In this document: in pieces, positions 1-7,632 of the stretch
How positions within the stretch are numbered: position 1 is the first letter of the stretch
Layout of the letters: every line of letters begins with the position of its first letter
Source: Paenibacillus alvei DSM 29
Lineage (GTDB): Bacteria > Bacillota > Bacilli > Paenibacillales > Paenibacillaceae
DNA length: 64,000 bases
Direction: 5' to 3'
Assembly (NCBI RefSeq): GCF_000293805.1
Contig: NZ_AMBZ01000014.1
Coordinates: 1-64,000, forward strand
Notes under the pieces: generated by a model
The model's input: only the letters and a program-made list of their open reading frames with translations
Told to the model about the DNA's origin: nothing
The model's database searches: none
Made by a program: the position numbers and the translations under genes

Positions 1-382
1 AAAAAAGATTGTCGTACAAGCAAAGCGTCACAGCAAGAGTATTGGGATTGAAGCCGTTCAGCAGGTTCACAGTTCCCAAAATTACTATGGGGCATCGGAG
101 GCATGGGTATTATCCAATCGCGATTATACCGAAGCTGCTCGCAACTTGGCCAAATCCAATGGCGTTCGATTAATTGGCCGCGACGAGCTTGTGGAGATGA
201 TTTTGAAAATGAATCCTGGATCTGTTCCGAACCCAAAGCAAGTCATTCAAGAAAATCCTACCCAATCTCAAATGTGTAACCGCTGCGGAAATCCTATGGT
301 TCTGAGAAAAGGTCCTAAAGGGGAATTCTATGGTTGTAGCACATTTCCAAAGTGCAGAAACATGAAGGCTGTATCATCTTAA
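1..382 (+). CDS. Mrr-like restriction endonuclease with zinc ribbon, 3' part only
   Basis: Open from the window edge (codons start at base 2). It encodes the C-terminal 126 residues of the protein that is complete at 62500-63228. It contains the QAK element of the Mrr/restriction-endonuclease catalytic core at its start and a topoisomerase-type zinc ribbon (CNRCG ... CSTFPKC) at its end. The remaining catalytic residues and the membrane segments lie outside the window. It is a passenger gene of the transposon copy ending at 605. The internal ATG at 146 is not taken as the start because the frame is open upstream and matches the full-length copy. Confidence 0.85.
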   Translation, partial: KKIVVQAKRHSKSIGIEAVQQVHSSQNYYGASEAWVLSNRDYTEAARNLAKSNGVRLIGRDELVEMILKMNPGSVPNPKQVIQENPTQSQMCNRCGNPMVLRKGPKGEFYGCSTFPKCRNMKAVSS

Positions 383-394
383 AAAGCGGAAAAA

Positions 395-440
395 GAAGCA
401 ATTCCACCGGCCCTCGCAAAGCAGTGGGGTTGCTTCTTTT
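395..440 (+). terminator. Rho-independent terminator after the Mrr-like gene
   Basis: GAAGCAA...CCAC pairs with GTGG...TTGCTTC and is followed by TTTT. It is the same structure as at 63241-63286. Confidence 0.7.
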
Positions 441-567
441 GCATAAATCATTGAGCTATCGCATTCGCCCAGTGATGTAACGTTTCTAAACTTATTATAG
501 CTTGAAGCAGATTTATTTCAAAGTGTCTTAGCGTACGCATTTTCATGCAATGCTGACTTTATTTTTC

Positions 568-605
568 CTTAGCGTACGTTTTCCGCGTTTTGTTGGCGGT
601 ACCCC
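568..605. repeat. Terminal inverted repeat (right end) of the partial Tn3-family copy
   Basis: This 38-bp sequence ending GGTACCCC is identical to 63414-63451 and the reverse complement of 56729-56766. A subterminal CTTAGCGTACG lies 41 bp further in, as in the full copy. Confidence 0.9.
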
Positions 606-927
606 GTATACGATTGAAAAGTCAGTAGTCACGAATTTTTGGGGAACGCTCATTTCCGATCACATGTTATTGAGCAAGAGATTTCCATGCGTCAATTTGA
701 ATGCTTATTACCGGCGGAGTTTTCGCTTCTCTGGCACGGAATACTGTGATACAGAAACAATAAACACTCTTCTCCATTCGCCAATAACTCGTTAACGTGG
801 TTTGTTAAGGAGGCGGGTCACCGTCTCCTTGACTCTTGATTTCGCTGGCTATAGCCGAGATTGGCCTATAGGCCAAATGTGAAATTAATAGGAGCTGAGT
901 AAGCTAATTCTGAAGGGAGTAATATTC
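606..927. other. Intergenic stretch after the transposon end
   Basis: No convincing gene. It holds a hairpin, AAGGAG..CGG / CCG..CTCCTT, around 807-830, and two short perfect palindromes, GGCTATAGCC (about 849) and GGCCTATAGGCC (about 865). An open frame starting at 550 runs out of the transposon repeat and is judged spurious. Confidence 0.5.
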
Positions 928-1224
928 ATGAAATTAGAAATCGTCAATGGAGTTGCGGTTAATCTGGATTTAGTAATCCAGTTTCTTAATGGAGCATCTG
1001 ACGTTGAATCTGAGGAAGGGACGTATACCTTCGAATTAATAGAGCAAGGCGACTTCATTCAGGTTTCAATTGAATATCTAACTGATATAGGAAGCGAGTA
1101 TGTCTTCCGAAAAGGATACACAAGGACTGGTTTTTCACTCTCAAAATTGTTGCAGGATTTAAAGGGGCATAATCTGGACTTCATTGAAGAATGGTTGTGT
1201 GAGACGTTCCTGCTTACCAATTGA
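928..1224 (+). CDS. Small hypothetical protein, 98 aa
   Basis: ATG preceded by GAAGGGAG at 10 bases. The product is acidic, begins MKLEIVNGVAVNLD and has alternating hydrophobic/polar stretches suggesting a beta-rich N-terminus and a helical C-terminus. No motif or family recognised. It is the first intact gene of the accessory region and is followed by a terminator-type hairpin at the start of a truncated structured element. The clear ribosome site and clean frame support a real gene. Confidence 0.65.
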   Translation: MKLEIVNGVAVNLDLVIQFLNGASDVESEEGTYTFELIEQGDFIQVSIEYLTDIGSEYVFRKGYTRTGFSLSKLLQDLKGHNLDFIEEWLCETFLLTN

Positions 1225-1250
1225 ATCTTCGTAAATTAATACTGCAGGCA

Positions 1251-1368
1251 AAGAGGAAGCCAGGCGTATATGCCTGGCTTTTTATATTTATCGATTCATG
1301 GATAGAACCGGCATACCGGTTCTTTTTATTACCCGGCGATTTTTCGCTTTCTGCATCCGCATGTTGAC
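1251..1368 (+). promoter_or_regulatory. Structured intergenic element E1, truncated by the IS element
   Basis: Contains two terminator hairpins (GCCAGGCGTATATGCCTGGC + T-run; AACCGGCATACCGGTT + T-run), then the arm GGCGATTTTTCGCTTTC and ATCCGCATG. This half is closely similar to the left half of element E2 (3452-3560). The right half is missing because an IS200/IS605 element is inserted at about 1364-1370. Confidence 0.65.
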
Positions 1369-1530
1369 ACTCCCACGGCTAAAGCCGCAAGCCTGACTTA
1401 ACAAGAGTTCAGGTGGGATTCTTTGGTGCTTAACCGTACTCAGTCCATTTCTGTTTCGTACAAGCCCAAAGCAAAGGCTGTGTCATCAGCCCGTCCTAGA
1501 CCAGAGCATATAGCTGTCTAGGCTGATTGA
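1366..1530 (-). ncRNA. Candidate omega RNA (TnpB guide RNA) region at the IS right end
   Basis: In IS605 elements the RNA guiding TnpB spans the 3' end of tnpB and the right end of the element, with the guide taken from the flanking DNA. This segment is the matching region here and is rich in short inverted repeats. The guide read on the minus strand from just outside the end begins CATGCGGATGCAGAAAGCG. Position inferred from family knowledge; transcription not shown. Confidence 0.4.
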
Positions 1531-2603
1531 CTATTACCATCAAGCACAGGCGCAAAAATGATATTTTTAGCACCTACGAGGTCGCGGTGGTAGTTGCTTC
1601 CGCAACTTATACAATGATAGTCCCTGTCGTTTGCATGGTTCAGATGCCCACAATCGGGACAACGTTGCGAGGTATAACTCGGATTGACGTATTCCACTTG
1701 AATACCCACAAGATTCGCTTTGTACTCAATATATTGACCCAAACGATAGAAAGACCAGTTACTTAGAGAATGGTTGTTTTTACGACTTTTTCTTGTCTGC
1801 TTGCGGATGTTCACTAGTTGTTCCAGGCGAATGATACCGACTTTCTTATCAATCGCAAAATCGACGATTGCTCGACTGATTTTGTGGTCTTGGTCTTTCA
1901 TGTAGCGTTGCTCTTTGTCTTGAGATTTGCGAATGGCATTGATTTTTTTCGCTTTTCCAAGTTCCCTACGACGGCTATTTTGGTAGCGACGAACATATTT
2001 ATTTTGTCGTCCGTTCCCACAGAATTTGACTTCGTTTTCGTCAGTTACGCATACCGCAGGTACCTTGATACCGAGGTCTACACCCATGATTTTTGTTGAT
2101 GAAGAAAATTGAGTTGGTACTTCGATAGCGATTTGAGCTATCCATTTAGCACCTTTACAAGTGACACGCAAAGTACCGACTTTGACCGCTTGGGTCAAAT
2201 AGTCTAAGTCACGCTGTTGCACCAGTGCTGAAATTGACATTTTCTTCGATCGTCCGTCAACAACGAACGGCATACAAATACTGTTCGGCGTGACGGTGAA
2301 ATTCTGATTGTTCCAGATAATTACTGGTTTCTTCAGAATAGGAACAATAGAAAACTTAGTTTTCTTTGCCCGTTGAAAAACAGATTTTGCGTCACGGATC
2401 GCTTGGTTTTTGACAGCACTATTGAGTGGTGCAATAACGTCCTTTGATGTTTTCTTGGTAGCTTTTTGTTCCGTTACCATTTCAGAGACGAGAAAGTTAA
2501 TGGTTTGGATATAGTTCAAGGAAGAAGATTTCAATAACTGAATGTCTTTTCGCGTTGGATTCAACTTGATTTTCAGTGTCATTGCTTGTGTAATTTCTCT
2601 CAC
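1518..2603 (-). CDS. tnpB: TnpB RNA-guided endonuclease (IS200/IS605)
   Basis: 361 aa, about full length for compact TnpB. RuvC-like residues are visible: D in MGVDLGIK, E in IRLEQL, and D in YHRDLVGAKN. The zinc finger CPDCG...CISCG lies between the last two. It starts with a GTG overlapping the tnpA stop (GTGA); an internal ATG seven codons later (MTLKIKLNP) is the alternative. Family knowledge: TnpB uses an RNA from the element's right end to cut DNA next to a short target motif. The frame is intact although its partner tnpA is not, so the nuclease could still act alone or be maintained in trans. Confidence 0.9.
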   Translation of the reverse strand: MREITQAMTLKIKLNPTRKDIQLLKSSSLNYIQTINFLVSEMVTEQKATKKTSKDVIAPLNSAVKNQAIRDAKSVFQRAKKTKFSIVPILKKPVIIWNNQNFTVTPNSICMPFVVDGRSKKMSISALVQQRDLDYLTQAVKVGTLRVTCKGAKWIAQIAIEVPTQFSSSTKIMGVDLGIKVPAVCVTDENEVKFCGNGRQNKYVRRYQNSRRRELGKAKKINAIRKSQDKEQRYMKDQDHKISRAIVDFAIDKKVGIIRLEQLVNIRKQTRKSRKNNHSLSNWSFYRLGQYIEYKANLVGIQVEYVNPSYTSQRCPDCGHLNHANDRDYHCISCGSNYHRDLVGAKNIIFAPVLDGNSQSA

Positions 2604-3001
2604 CTCGCTCTCTGAGAATCGACATATTCTTTGATTGTCTGACAGGATACATTACCAGCGATGGATACGAAATACGAACGAGTCCACAAGCTAGGAATAT
2701 GCCAAAGCTCTGGAAATTCGTCTCGCAAAATACGGGATGTCCCACTTTTCAGCTTCTTCATAATATCCGCTGGGCTATAGGTCGGAAGTGTGTTCAAGAA
2801 AAAATGCACATGATCTTTGTCGGTTTCCAATGTAACGATTCCAAACTGATTTTTCTCGCAAATTTCTTGTATTAATTCTTTGAATCGAATATCAATTGCG
2901 TGATTCAGGAAAATCTTTCAATCTTACTCCTGTATCGAGGACAGAATACAAAATGATAGTTGATCAAATTAATAGTGGTTTTGGTTCCTATACTCTTCCA
3001 T
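2600..3001 (-). pseudogene. tnpA: tnpA, Y1 HUH transposase, frameshifted
   Basis: The C-terminal 76 residues are open and contain the HUH motif (DHVHFF) and the helix with the catalytic Tyr region (SYFVSIAGN). Upstream, the expected N-terminus is split over three frames: MEEYR, then TKTTINLINYHFVFCPRYRSK, then KIFLNHAIDIRFKEL. At least two indels therefore destroy the frame between 3001 and about 2910. Family length is about 130-150 aa. The element cannot move by its own transposase unless the indels are sequencing errors. Confidence 0.85.
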
Positions 3002-3168
3002 AAATATAGAATAGCACAGACTTTATCTAAGTGAATTAAACGTACATAAAATGATGAAAAGAAAAGAGCGATAAATAGCGAAGTAGGGCTTTCGAGTACT
3101 AATCCCTACTTCGTTATCATCCCACCCTTTAAAGAGTGGGCTTTCTCGCTCAGGGGTTATGACGCAAA

Positions 3169-3338
3169 ATTATAAAATTAATAACGAAAAAGTGCTTTTA
3201 TTGGTCAAACCACGTGAGTACTCTTTTTTTGGACGTGTGTATGTCCGTAGTTTTCTCTCATTTTTTAATGCTGATGTTGTTTATGTTGATTGACCTGCAT
3301 TCGTTCTTCCCTGAAATGAGGAGTGTAGGGCACGAATT
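3169..3338. other. Gap between IS end and structured element X1
   Basis: No supported gene. Frames here lack ribosome sites and have unlikely composition. AT-rich start, no clear repeat. Confidence 0.4.
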
Positions 3339-3435
3339 CCCACCACCCGTTAAAGTCCAAGCGACCGGCATGTGCCGTTCCATTGGACTTTTTTCTACGC
3401 CTCTAGGCGTAGAAATCCCGGGTACCCGGTGGCGT
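3339..3435. repeat. Structured element X, copy 1 (three-way-junction type)
   Basis: Outer CCACC (3340-3344) pairs with GGTGG (3428-3432). Inside are a hairpin AAAGTCCAA/TTGGACTTT (3352-3360/3383-3391) and a perfect hairpin TTTCTACGCC/GGCGTAGAAA (3392-3401/3406-3415). A homologous element with different bases in the stems lies at 8733-8828. Both stand just before an E-type structured element. Confidence 0.6.
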
Positions 3436-3451
3436 GCGAATGAACCAAAAG

Positions 3452-3816
3452 AGGAAGCCAAGCAATATGCCTGGCTCTTTATTTATATCGATACATGGAA
3501 AGAACAGGCATGCCGGTTCTTTTTATTTGCCCGCGATTTTTCGCTTTCTGCATCCGCATGTTAACAGTTCAAGCAGCACTAACGAAAAAACGCGCCGGAT
3601 CCTGCCCTCTCGCGTTTTCTCATAAGTTCTGGGCGAAGCGTCAAGGGCAAAAAATTGTTTCCTTGTTGACCGCTGAAGCAGTCGAAACAATTTTTGTGCT
3701 GATCCCTTGACGCTTCGCCTAATTCACTGTTCCCAAGCTGCGCATAGAAAGCGAAAAATCGCCCTCCGGGATCCAAACCATGCGGATTCCAAAACGAAAA
3801 ATCGCAAAATCAAACA
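3452..3816 (+). promoter_or_regulatory. Structured intergenic element E2 upstream of the 83-aa gene
   Basis: Begins with a terminator-like hairpin. Main stem: 16 perfect pairs, 3632-3647 (GGCGAAGCGTCAAGGG) with 3704-3719, extended inward by 12 pairs (3650-3661 with 3684-3695). Second stem: 16 perfect pairs, 3533-3548 with 3747-3762. A further 9-bp match, 3552-3560 (ATCCGCATG) with 3779-3787, crosses the second stem, so a pseudoknot or switch is possible. On the minus strand the left arm reads TTGACG (3639-3644), then TATGAG (3619-3624). The element ends at the ribosome site of the next gene. Confidence 0.65.
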
Positions 3817-3828
3817 GGAGTGATCATA

Positions 3829-4080
3829 ATGCAAGCAAAACAAGCGCTTAAATTATTCTTTAAGGAAAAGAAATTGGAGCCTAGAACCTTTGCGGTTAGC
3901 CATAACGACCAGGTTCATATGGTGGAAAGTCGTTTTTTGATTAATATGATCGTCAATCATGCTCCGGATCATGAGCAGCAAAAGATACGAACGATCATTG
4001 CACAGATTGATTTCCGCGATGGTGATGTGAACGATTATCTTTCACATCTGGCGAATTGCTTCGTTATAACAAACTACTAG
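3829..4080 (+). CDS. Small hypothetical protein, 83 aa
   Basis: The ATG at 3829 lies 8 bases after GGAG and is preferred to an in-frame GTG at 3820 inside the ribosome site. The product starts MQAKQALKLFFKEKKLEPR; it is soluble, basic N-terminally and helical. No family recognised. It follows element E2 directly and is 46 bp upstream of the LPD29-like gene, so the two probably form one transcription unit. Role unknown; its position fits an early-expressed accessory plasmid gene. Confidence 0.65.
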   Translation: MQAKQALKLFFKEKKLEPRTFAVSHNDQVHMVESRFLINMIVNHAPDHEQQKIRTIIAQIDFRDGDVNDYLSHLANCFVITNY

Positions 4081-4126
4081 GTGGGGTGCTTCCCCCCCTT
4101 ATAGATATAAAAAGGAGATAACGATC

Positions 4127-4849
4127 ATGGAAAAAGAACATGTTTACGAAAGTGCCGTAGAAACGGCTAAAAAAATCCGATCCATGTTGAAGCAAGCATA
4201 CCCAGGTATTAAATTTTCTGTTCGGAGTTCCACTTATTCGATGGGTTCCAGTGTTGATGTTCATTGGGTTGATGGCCCCTTAACAGAAGAGGTGGACAAG
4301 ATCCTAAATAGATTCAAATCGGGATATTTCGATGGTATGGAAGACATGTATATCTCTACTGGATATGAGTGGGAAGGGAAAATTGTATCCGGTGCAAAGT
4401 ACATCTCTGGTACTCGTTCCCTTTCGGATTATCGAAAATCTAAGATTCTGAAGGAGCTTCAGGAACGCTATGAGCCTGATCCATATGGGGAGTATTACGT
4501 AAGGCATTGGACGGAGGCTGAAAAAGGGCTTATCGAATCCGGTGTATTGCTAGGATTTATTTCGAAGGTTCAGCTTTCAAAAAAGGAAGATAAGGAGACG
4601 GAACCAAAGGTTACAATGGCACAAGTCATCCCATTCCCTGTAAGAGCCGTGAAGGATCCTAATTTGTCGGCATCCCTGAAAGCAGAAAGGCTTATGAACT
4701 CCTTAACTCCAGAACAACAATTGAAGTTAGTTATGCTTCAAGAAGTGCTTGGGAAAGAGGAAGTGGCAGACTGCCTCATGGGTGGAACAAGTGTTGATTA
4801 TCTGTTTGAGGTTACTGCTTTACATATCTTTGGAGGTGGCCAGGGATAG
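4127..4849 (+). CDS. LPD29-like accessory protein, 240 aa
   Basis: Good ribosome site (AAAGGAG). Residues about 10-75 (PGIKFSVRSSTYSMGSSVDVHW...DGPLTEEV...FDGMEDMY) have the look of the large polyvalent protein-associated domain LPD29, found in plasmid and phage polyvalent proteins and stand-alone accessory proteins. The middle is charged and the C-terminus (LTPEQQLKLVMLQEVLGKEEVADCL) is helical. LPD domains are thought to help mobile elements on entry into a new host, but no specific activity is established. The family assignment is from memory of the pattern. Confidence 0.65.
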   Translation: MEKEHVYESAVETAKKIRSMLKQAYPGIKFSVRSSTYSMGSSVDVHWVDGPLTEEVDKILNRFKSGYFDGMEDMYISTGYEWEGKIVSGAKYISGTRSLSDYRKSKILKELQERYEPDPYGEYYVRHWTEAEKGLIESGVLLGFISKVQLSKKEDKETEPKVTMAQVIPFPVRAVKDPNLSASLKAERLMNSLTPEQQLKLVMLQEVLGKEEVADCLMGGTSVDYLFEVTALHIFGGGQG

Positions 4850-4959
4850 AATCCCTGGCTTTATCAGTTGAAATGAGGTTGAAAGGGCTGAAACACAATG
4901 AGCCTTTTCTTCGGCGGGAAATGGTTACCCGGCATTTGCCGGCTCTTGATTGTGCTGCA

Positions 4960-5330
4960 GCTGAGAGCTGCAGAGGGCCCCGGCCAGTGCCGGGCTGTTC
5001 TTATAAAGGACATGGATAGAACCGTACCGGTTCTTTTGATTAAATCGGCTTTTTCGCCTTTTGCCCTCCGCATGGTATCAGGAGTAGCAGCACTAATTAC
5101 AAAACGCGCCGGATCCTGCCCTCTCACGTTTTGTAATAAGTGCTGCAGCTGCATCGTCAAGGGCAAAAAAATATTTTCAATGATCTGATTTCATCAGGAA
5201 GAAAATATTTTTTGTGCTTGATCCTTGACGTTGCAGCTAAACTCCTGATTCCAAGCTACGCGACAAAAGGGCGAAAAAACGCCCTTTCGGGATTCCTGCC
5301 ATGCGGATTCCTAAATTCGAAAAAGCAAAG
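4960..5330 (+). promoter_or_regulatory. Structured intergenic element E3 upstream of the DUF3560-like gene
   Basis: Starts with terminator-like hairpins (CCCGGCcagtGCCGGG; ACCGTACCGGTT + TTTT). Main stem 5147-5162 with 5223-5238 (15 of 16 pairs, right arm CCTTGACG), continued by AAAAAATATTTTC (5166-5178) with 5201-5213. Other pairs: GGCTTTTTCGCCTTTTG near 5046 with its complement near 5264, CCGCATGG with CCATGCGG (5299). It shares with E2 the string CGCCGGATCCTGCCCTCTC. On the minus strand: TTGACG (5155-5160), 16 bp, TATTAC (5133-5138). Confidence 0.65.
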
Positions 5331-5341
5331 GAGAAATTATA

Positions 5342-6520
5342 ATGACTAAACAATATTTTCTGAATCTCGAAACTTCTAAAATTGAATTGCAATTCTCTAA
5401 ACAAGAGTATCAATCATTAACCACGGATGAGCAAAAGGCAATAAGAAGGGCATATCTCTTCTCTGGTTCTCGTTCTGCTTGGGTGTCCCGTTCAACCCAA
5501 AATCATTATTCTGCTATATCTGTAGCTAAACAACTTGGCTTTACAGATGGCGGTAAAATGGGGGAACGCTTGTCCTATGCTGAGGAAGTGGAAAGACAAG
5601 TAGAAAAAGCAGAAGCAAGAATTGAGCGCTACGAGAAGTATGCGGACAATGCAGAGACAAGAGGAAAGAACCTACAAAAAGACTTAAACAGTATGCGCGG
5701 TGACAATTCGTTTTTCACGCAACCGATTATTGCAGGACATGCAGGAAGCCAACGGTTTGCACGTCAAAGGGAAAAAATGTTTGACCGTTATCATAGGGGG
5801 TTTGAAGAGTACCGCAAGAGTGAGTATTTCCGTGATAGAGCTGAAACAGCGCAACAAACTGCAAGTATGGGGAAATTTAAGGATAGAACATATTTAAGTA
5901 ACAGAATTGAAGAAAGCAATAAGAAAATCCGTGAATACGAGCGTCGAATTGTTCGAGCTGAAGAGAATCAAAACGAATCATACCTGGAAACCCTATTAGA
6001 GAAAATGGAATATGAATTAGACAAACTTGCATATATGCATAACAAAATGGACGAGATAGGCGGCGTTCAATTTAATAAAAATAGTCTTAAGCCTGGTTAT
6101 CTCGTAAAAATCCGCGGCAGCTGGGATACGGTTGTTAAAGCGAATCCAAAAACGGTGGAAGTGAAGCCGGACGTTGTTCCGTATACACTCAAGTACCCTT
6201 ATGCAGAAATTCAGGAAATGAAAATTCCAGAGGGATGGACGGAAAAGGAAAAGGAAGTAATAGGTAATCCTTTTGAGGTAGACGATATTGTAGTTCGTAC
6301 AGATATTGGTGGCAATAAAATTTATTATGCTTTCCAAATTGTTAAGAAGACTGAAAAAAGCGTGACAATCAAAGAAATATTTATAGAAAACAATGTTCCT
6401 CAGATTAATAAGTTTAAGATAGGAATACCGGAGAGACGCGCAGTAAGACAAGATAGAAAAAACAATTTTGTAGTGAATCATGACGATTGGTTTCTATACA
6501 AATATACCAGTGAAGCATAA
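5342..6520 (+). CDS. DUF3560-like coiled-coil protein, 392 aa
   Basis: ATG 10 bases after AAAGGAG. Residues 75-175 show the DUF3560 pattern: repeated short helices (ERYEKYADNAETRGKNLQKDLNS) followed by FFTQPIIAGHAGSQRFARQREKMF and a second helical run. A charged coiled coil follows (about 180-235). The C-terminal third contains two small beta-rich modules starting LKPGYLVKIRG and NPFEVDDIVVRTD. DUF3560 proteins are common on conjugative plasmids; no biochemical role is established. The gene stands alone between two structured elements and probably has its own promoter in E3. Confidence 0.75.
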   Translation: MTKQYFLNLETSKIELQFSKQEYQSLTTDEQKAIRRAYLFSGSRSAWVSRSTQNHYSAISVAKQLGFTDGGKMGERLSYAEEVERQVEKAEARIERYEKYADNAETRGKNLQKDLNSMRGDNSFFTQPIIAGHAGSQRFARQREKMFDRYHRGFEEYRKSEYFRDRAETAQQTASMGKFKDRTYLSNRIEESNKKIREYERRIVRAEENQNESYLETLLEKMEYELDKLAYMHNKMDEIGGVQFNKNSLKPGYLVKIRGSWDTVVKANPKTVEVKPDVVPYTLKYPYAEIQEMKIPEGWTEKEKEVIGNPFEVDDIVVRTDIGGNKIYYAFQIVKKTEKSVTIKEIFIENNVPQINKFKIGIPERRAVRQDRKNNFVVNHDDWFLYKYTSEA

Positions 6521-6577
6521 CGGTCATCTGTATGGAGAAACCAACCGACCAGCGGAAGAACGCCGAATAATCCAAAT

Positions 6578-6613
6578 GAGGAAGCCAGGCTTAGGCCAGG
6601 CTTCTTTTTTATT
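6578..6613 (+). terminator. Terminator after the DUF3560-like gene
   Basis: GAAGCCAGGC with its near-complement GCCAGGCTTC, followed by a T-run. Confidence 0.7.
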
Positions 6614-6639
6614 TCTCATATAGCTCTTGGAATGCTGCA

Positions 6640-6912
6640 GCTTAAGCTGCAAATGGATGCTTTCCATCCGGAAAGCTTTGATCCACAGGGTTATGAGCGC
6701 CGCCTGCCACCGGCATATCACGCCGGGGCGGCAGTATCAAGGGCTATCGCAAGTAAGAGGGGCTAACCAGCAAGCCGCTAAGTCCCTCTAACCCTTGACA
6801 CTGCCGGGCAACCACAGAACCGCACTCCGCGTTGCGGGCGCGGCCCTACGGTTGCCTTTCACCCCGGCCTGATATTTCTATGTCAGGCGGCGGGAGTCGT
6901 CAACCAAATCCA
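6640..6912 (+). promoter_or_regulatory. Structured intergenic element E4 upstream of the 219-aa gene
   Basis: Unusually GC-rich for this plasmid. Main stem 6730-6743 (GGCAGTATCAAGGG) with 6792-6805 (CCCTTGACACTGCC), one mismatch. Inner AGAGGG/CCCTCT; outer GCCGCCTG (6699-6706) with CAGGCGGC (6884-6891). It shares the TCAAGGGC/CCCTTGAC signature with E2 and E3 but little else in sequence, so the fold is kept while the arms change. On the minus strand the left arm reads TTGATA (6735-6740), 17 bp, TATGCC (6712-6717). Confidence 0.6.
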
Positions 6913-6926
6913 AAGGAGCTTAAACC

Positions 6927-7586
6927 ATGAACAACATTTTTTCTTACAATGACTTTGTTATTTTTGTCCGTGCTTTTCAGGAAATGAATTTTTGTGACTT
7001 TAAACAGGAAGAGATCCAGAATCCATATCCAAATTGGTATGACTATGATGCGACATACCGCGATGAATACAATTATAAAACCACCGTGGAATTTTGTTTG
7101 AGTGACGATGGAGATATTACATGGGGCATCTGGTTTCCATGTAAGGATGCTGAAGATGAGATCGAGGAACTATTCGAAGACTTTATTAAATGGAAGTCAG
7201 GCAAGCGAGATGACCGATTTACAAGATTTGAGGAACCAATAATGACATCATTGCCCGCGCAGGATGTAGAAGTGCTGCACTATCAAGATCCACATAAGCT
7301 CTACGTCATGGAGGTCTATAAGAAGCTCACAGATCAAATTGAACGCGCTGAGAATGGGCAAATTTCATTTAGAGAGGTTTTCAATAGATTCAGTGTGCGG
7401 GACTTTCTACCTCAATACACAATTGTTCCGACCAGTTGGCACGTAGATGATATTCGAGATCGGTTTCCTGAAGGGACTAGCGATGAAGAGCTGATGGTTG
7501 AATTACTGAAAATAGAAAGGGTTTTGTCGGAATCAGCAGTAGCAAATGGCTGGGAAGTTATCAACGATTGTTTAATTCAGAACTAG
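6927..7586 (+). CDS. Hypothetical protein, 219 aa
   Basis: Ribosome site AAAGGAG 9 bases before the ATG. The product is acidic and rich in aromatic residues (YPNWYDYDATYRDEYNYK), with clusters of Asp/Glu (DAEDEIEELFEDF). No signal peptide, membrane segment or known motif recognised. The extreme acidity recalls DNA-mimic anti-restriction proteins, but this is only an impression from composition. It follows element E4 directly and is followed 46 bp later by another small acidic gene, probably co-transcribed. Confidence 0.65.
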   Translation: MNNIFSYNDFVIFVRAFQEMNFCDFKQEEIQNPYPNWYDYDATYRDEYNYKTTVEFCLSDDGDITWGIWFPCKDAEDEIEELFEDFIKWKSGKRDDRFTRFEEPIMTSLPAQDVEVLHYQDPHKLYVMEVYKKLTDQIERAENGQISFREVFNRFSVRDFLPQYTIVPTSWHVDDIRDRFPEGTSDEELMVELLKIERVLSESAVANGWEVINDCLIQN

Positions 7587-7632
7587 CCGGGTTACCCCGG
7601 TTAGTCTATACAAAATGAATGGAGTGGTATAG

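Larger units (their letters stand above)
1..605. mobile_element. Right end of a second Tn3-family transposon copy (partial)
   Basis: Bases 1-605 match 62847-63451 collinearly with no indel that I can find: the C-terminal part of the Mrr-like gene, its terminator and the 38-bp terminal inverted repeat. The sequence after 605 differs from that after 63451, so this is a second copy in the same orientation and not the same site read twice around a circle. The rest of this copy lies upstream of the window. The five bases after the repeat (GTATA) do not match those beside the complete copy. Confidence 0.9.
1364..3168 (-). mobile_element. IS200/IS605-family insertion sequence
   Basis: Carries overlapping tnpA (broken) and tnpB on the minus strand. 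The end after tnpB shows the CGGCTAAAGCCG hairpin typical of such right ends (about 1376), and the tnpA-side end has CCCACCCTTTAAAGAGTGGG (about 3121-3140). The element interrupts a copy of the recurrent structured element. Exact ends are uncertain by several bases because this group makes no target duplication and has no inverted repeats. Confidence 0.75.

Noticed and set aside
1-605. Window wrapping around a circular plasmid of about 62.8 kb
   Set aside because: Sequence after the shared 605 bp differs (GTATACG against TACTTCT), so it is a second transposon copy.
550-795. Frame starting inside the transposon inverted repeat
   Set aside because: No ribosome site, start lies in the repeat, product without plausible features.
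3214-3776. Several frames across X1 and E2 on both strands
   Set aside because: They cross perfect inverted repeats and lack ribosome sites.
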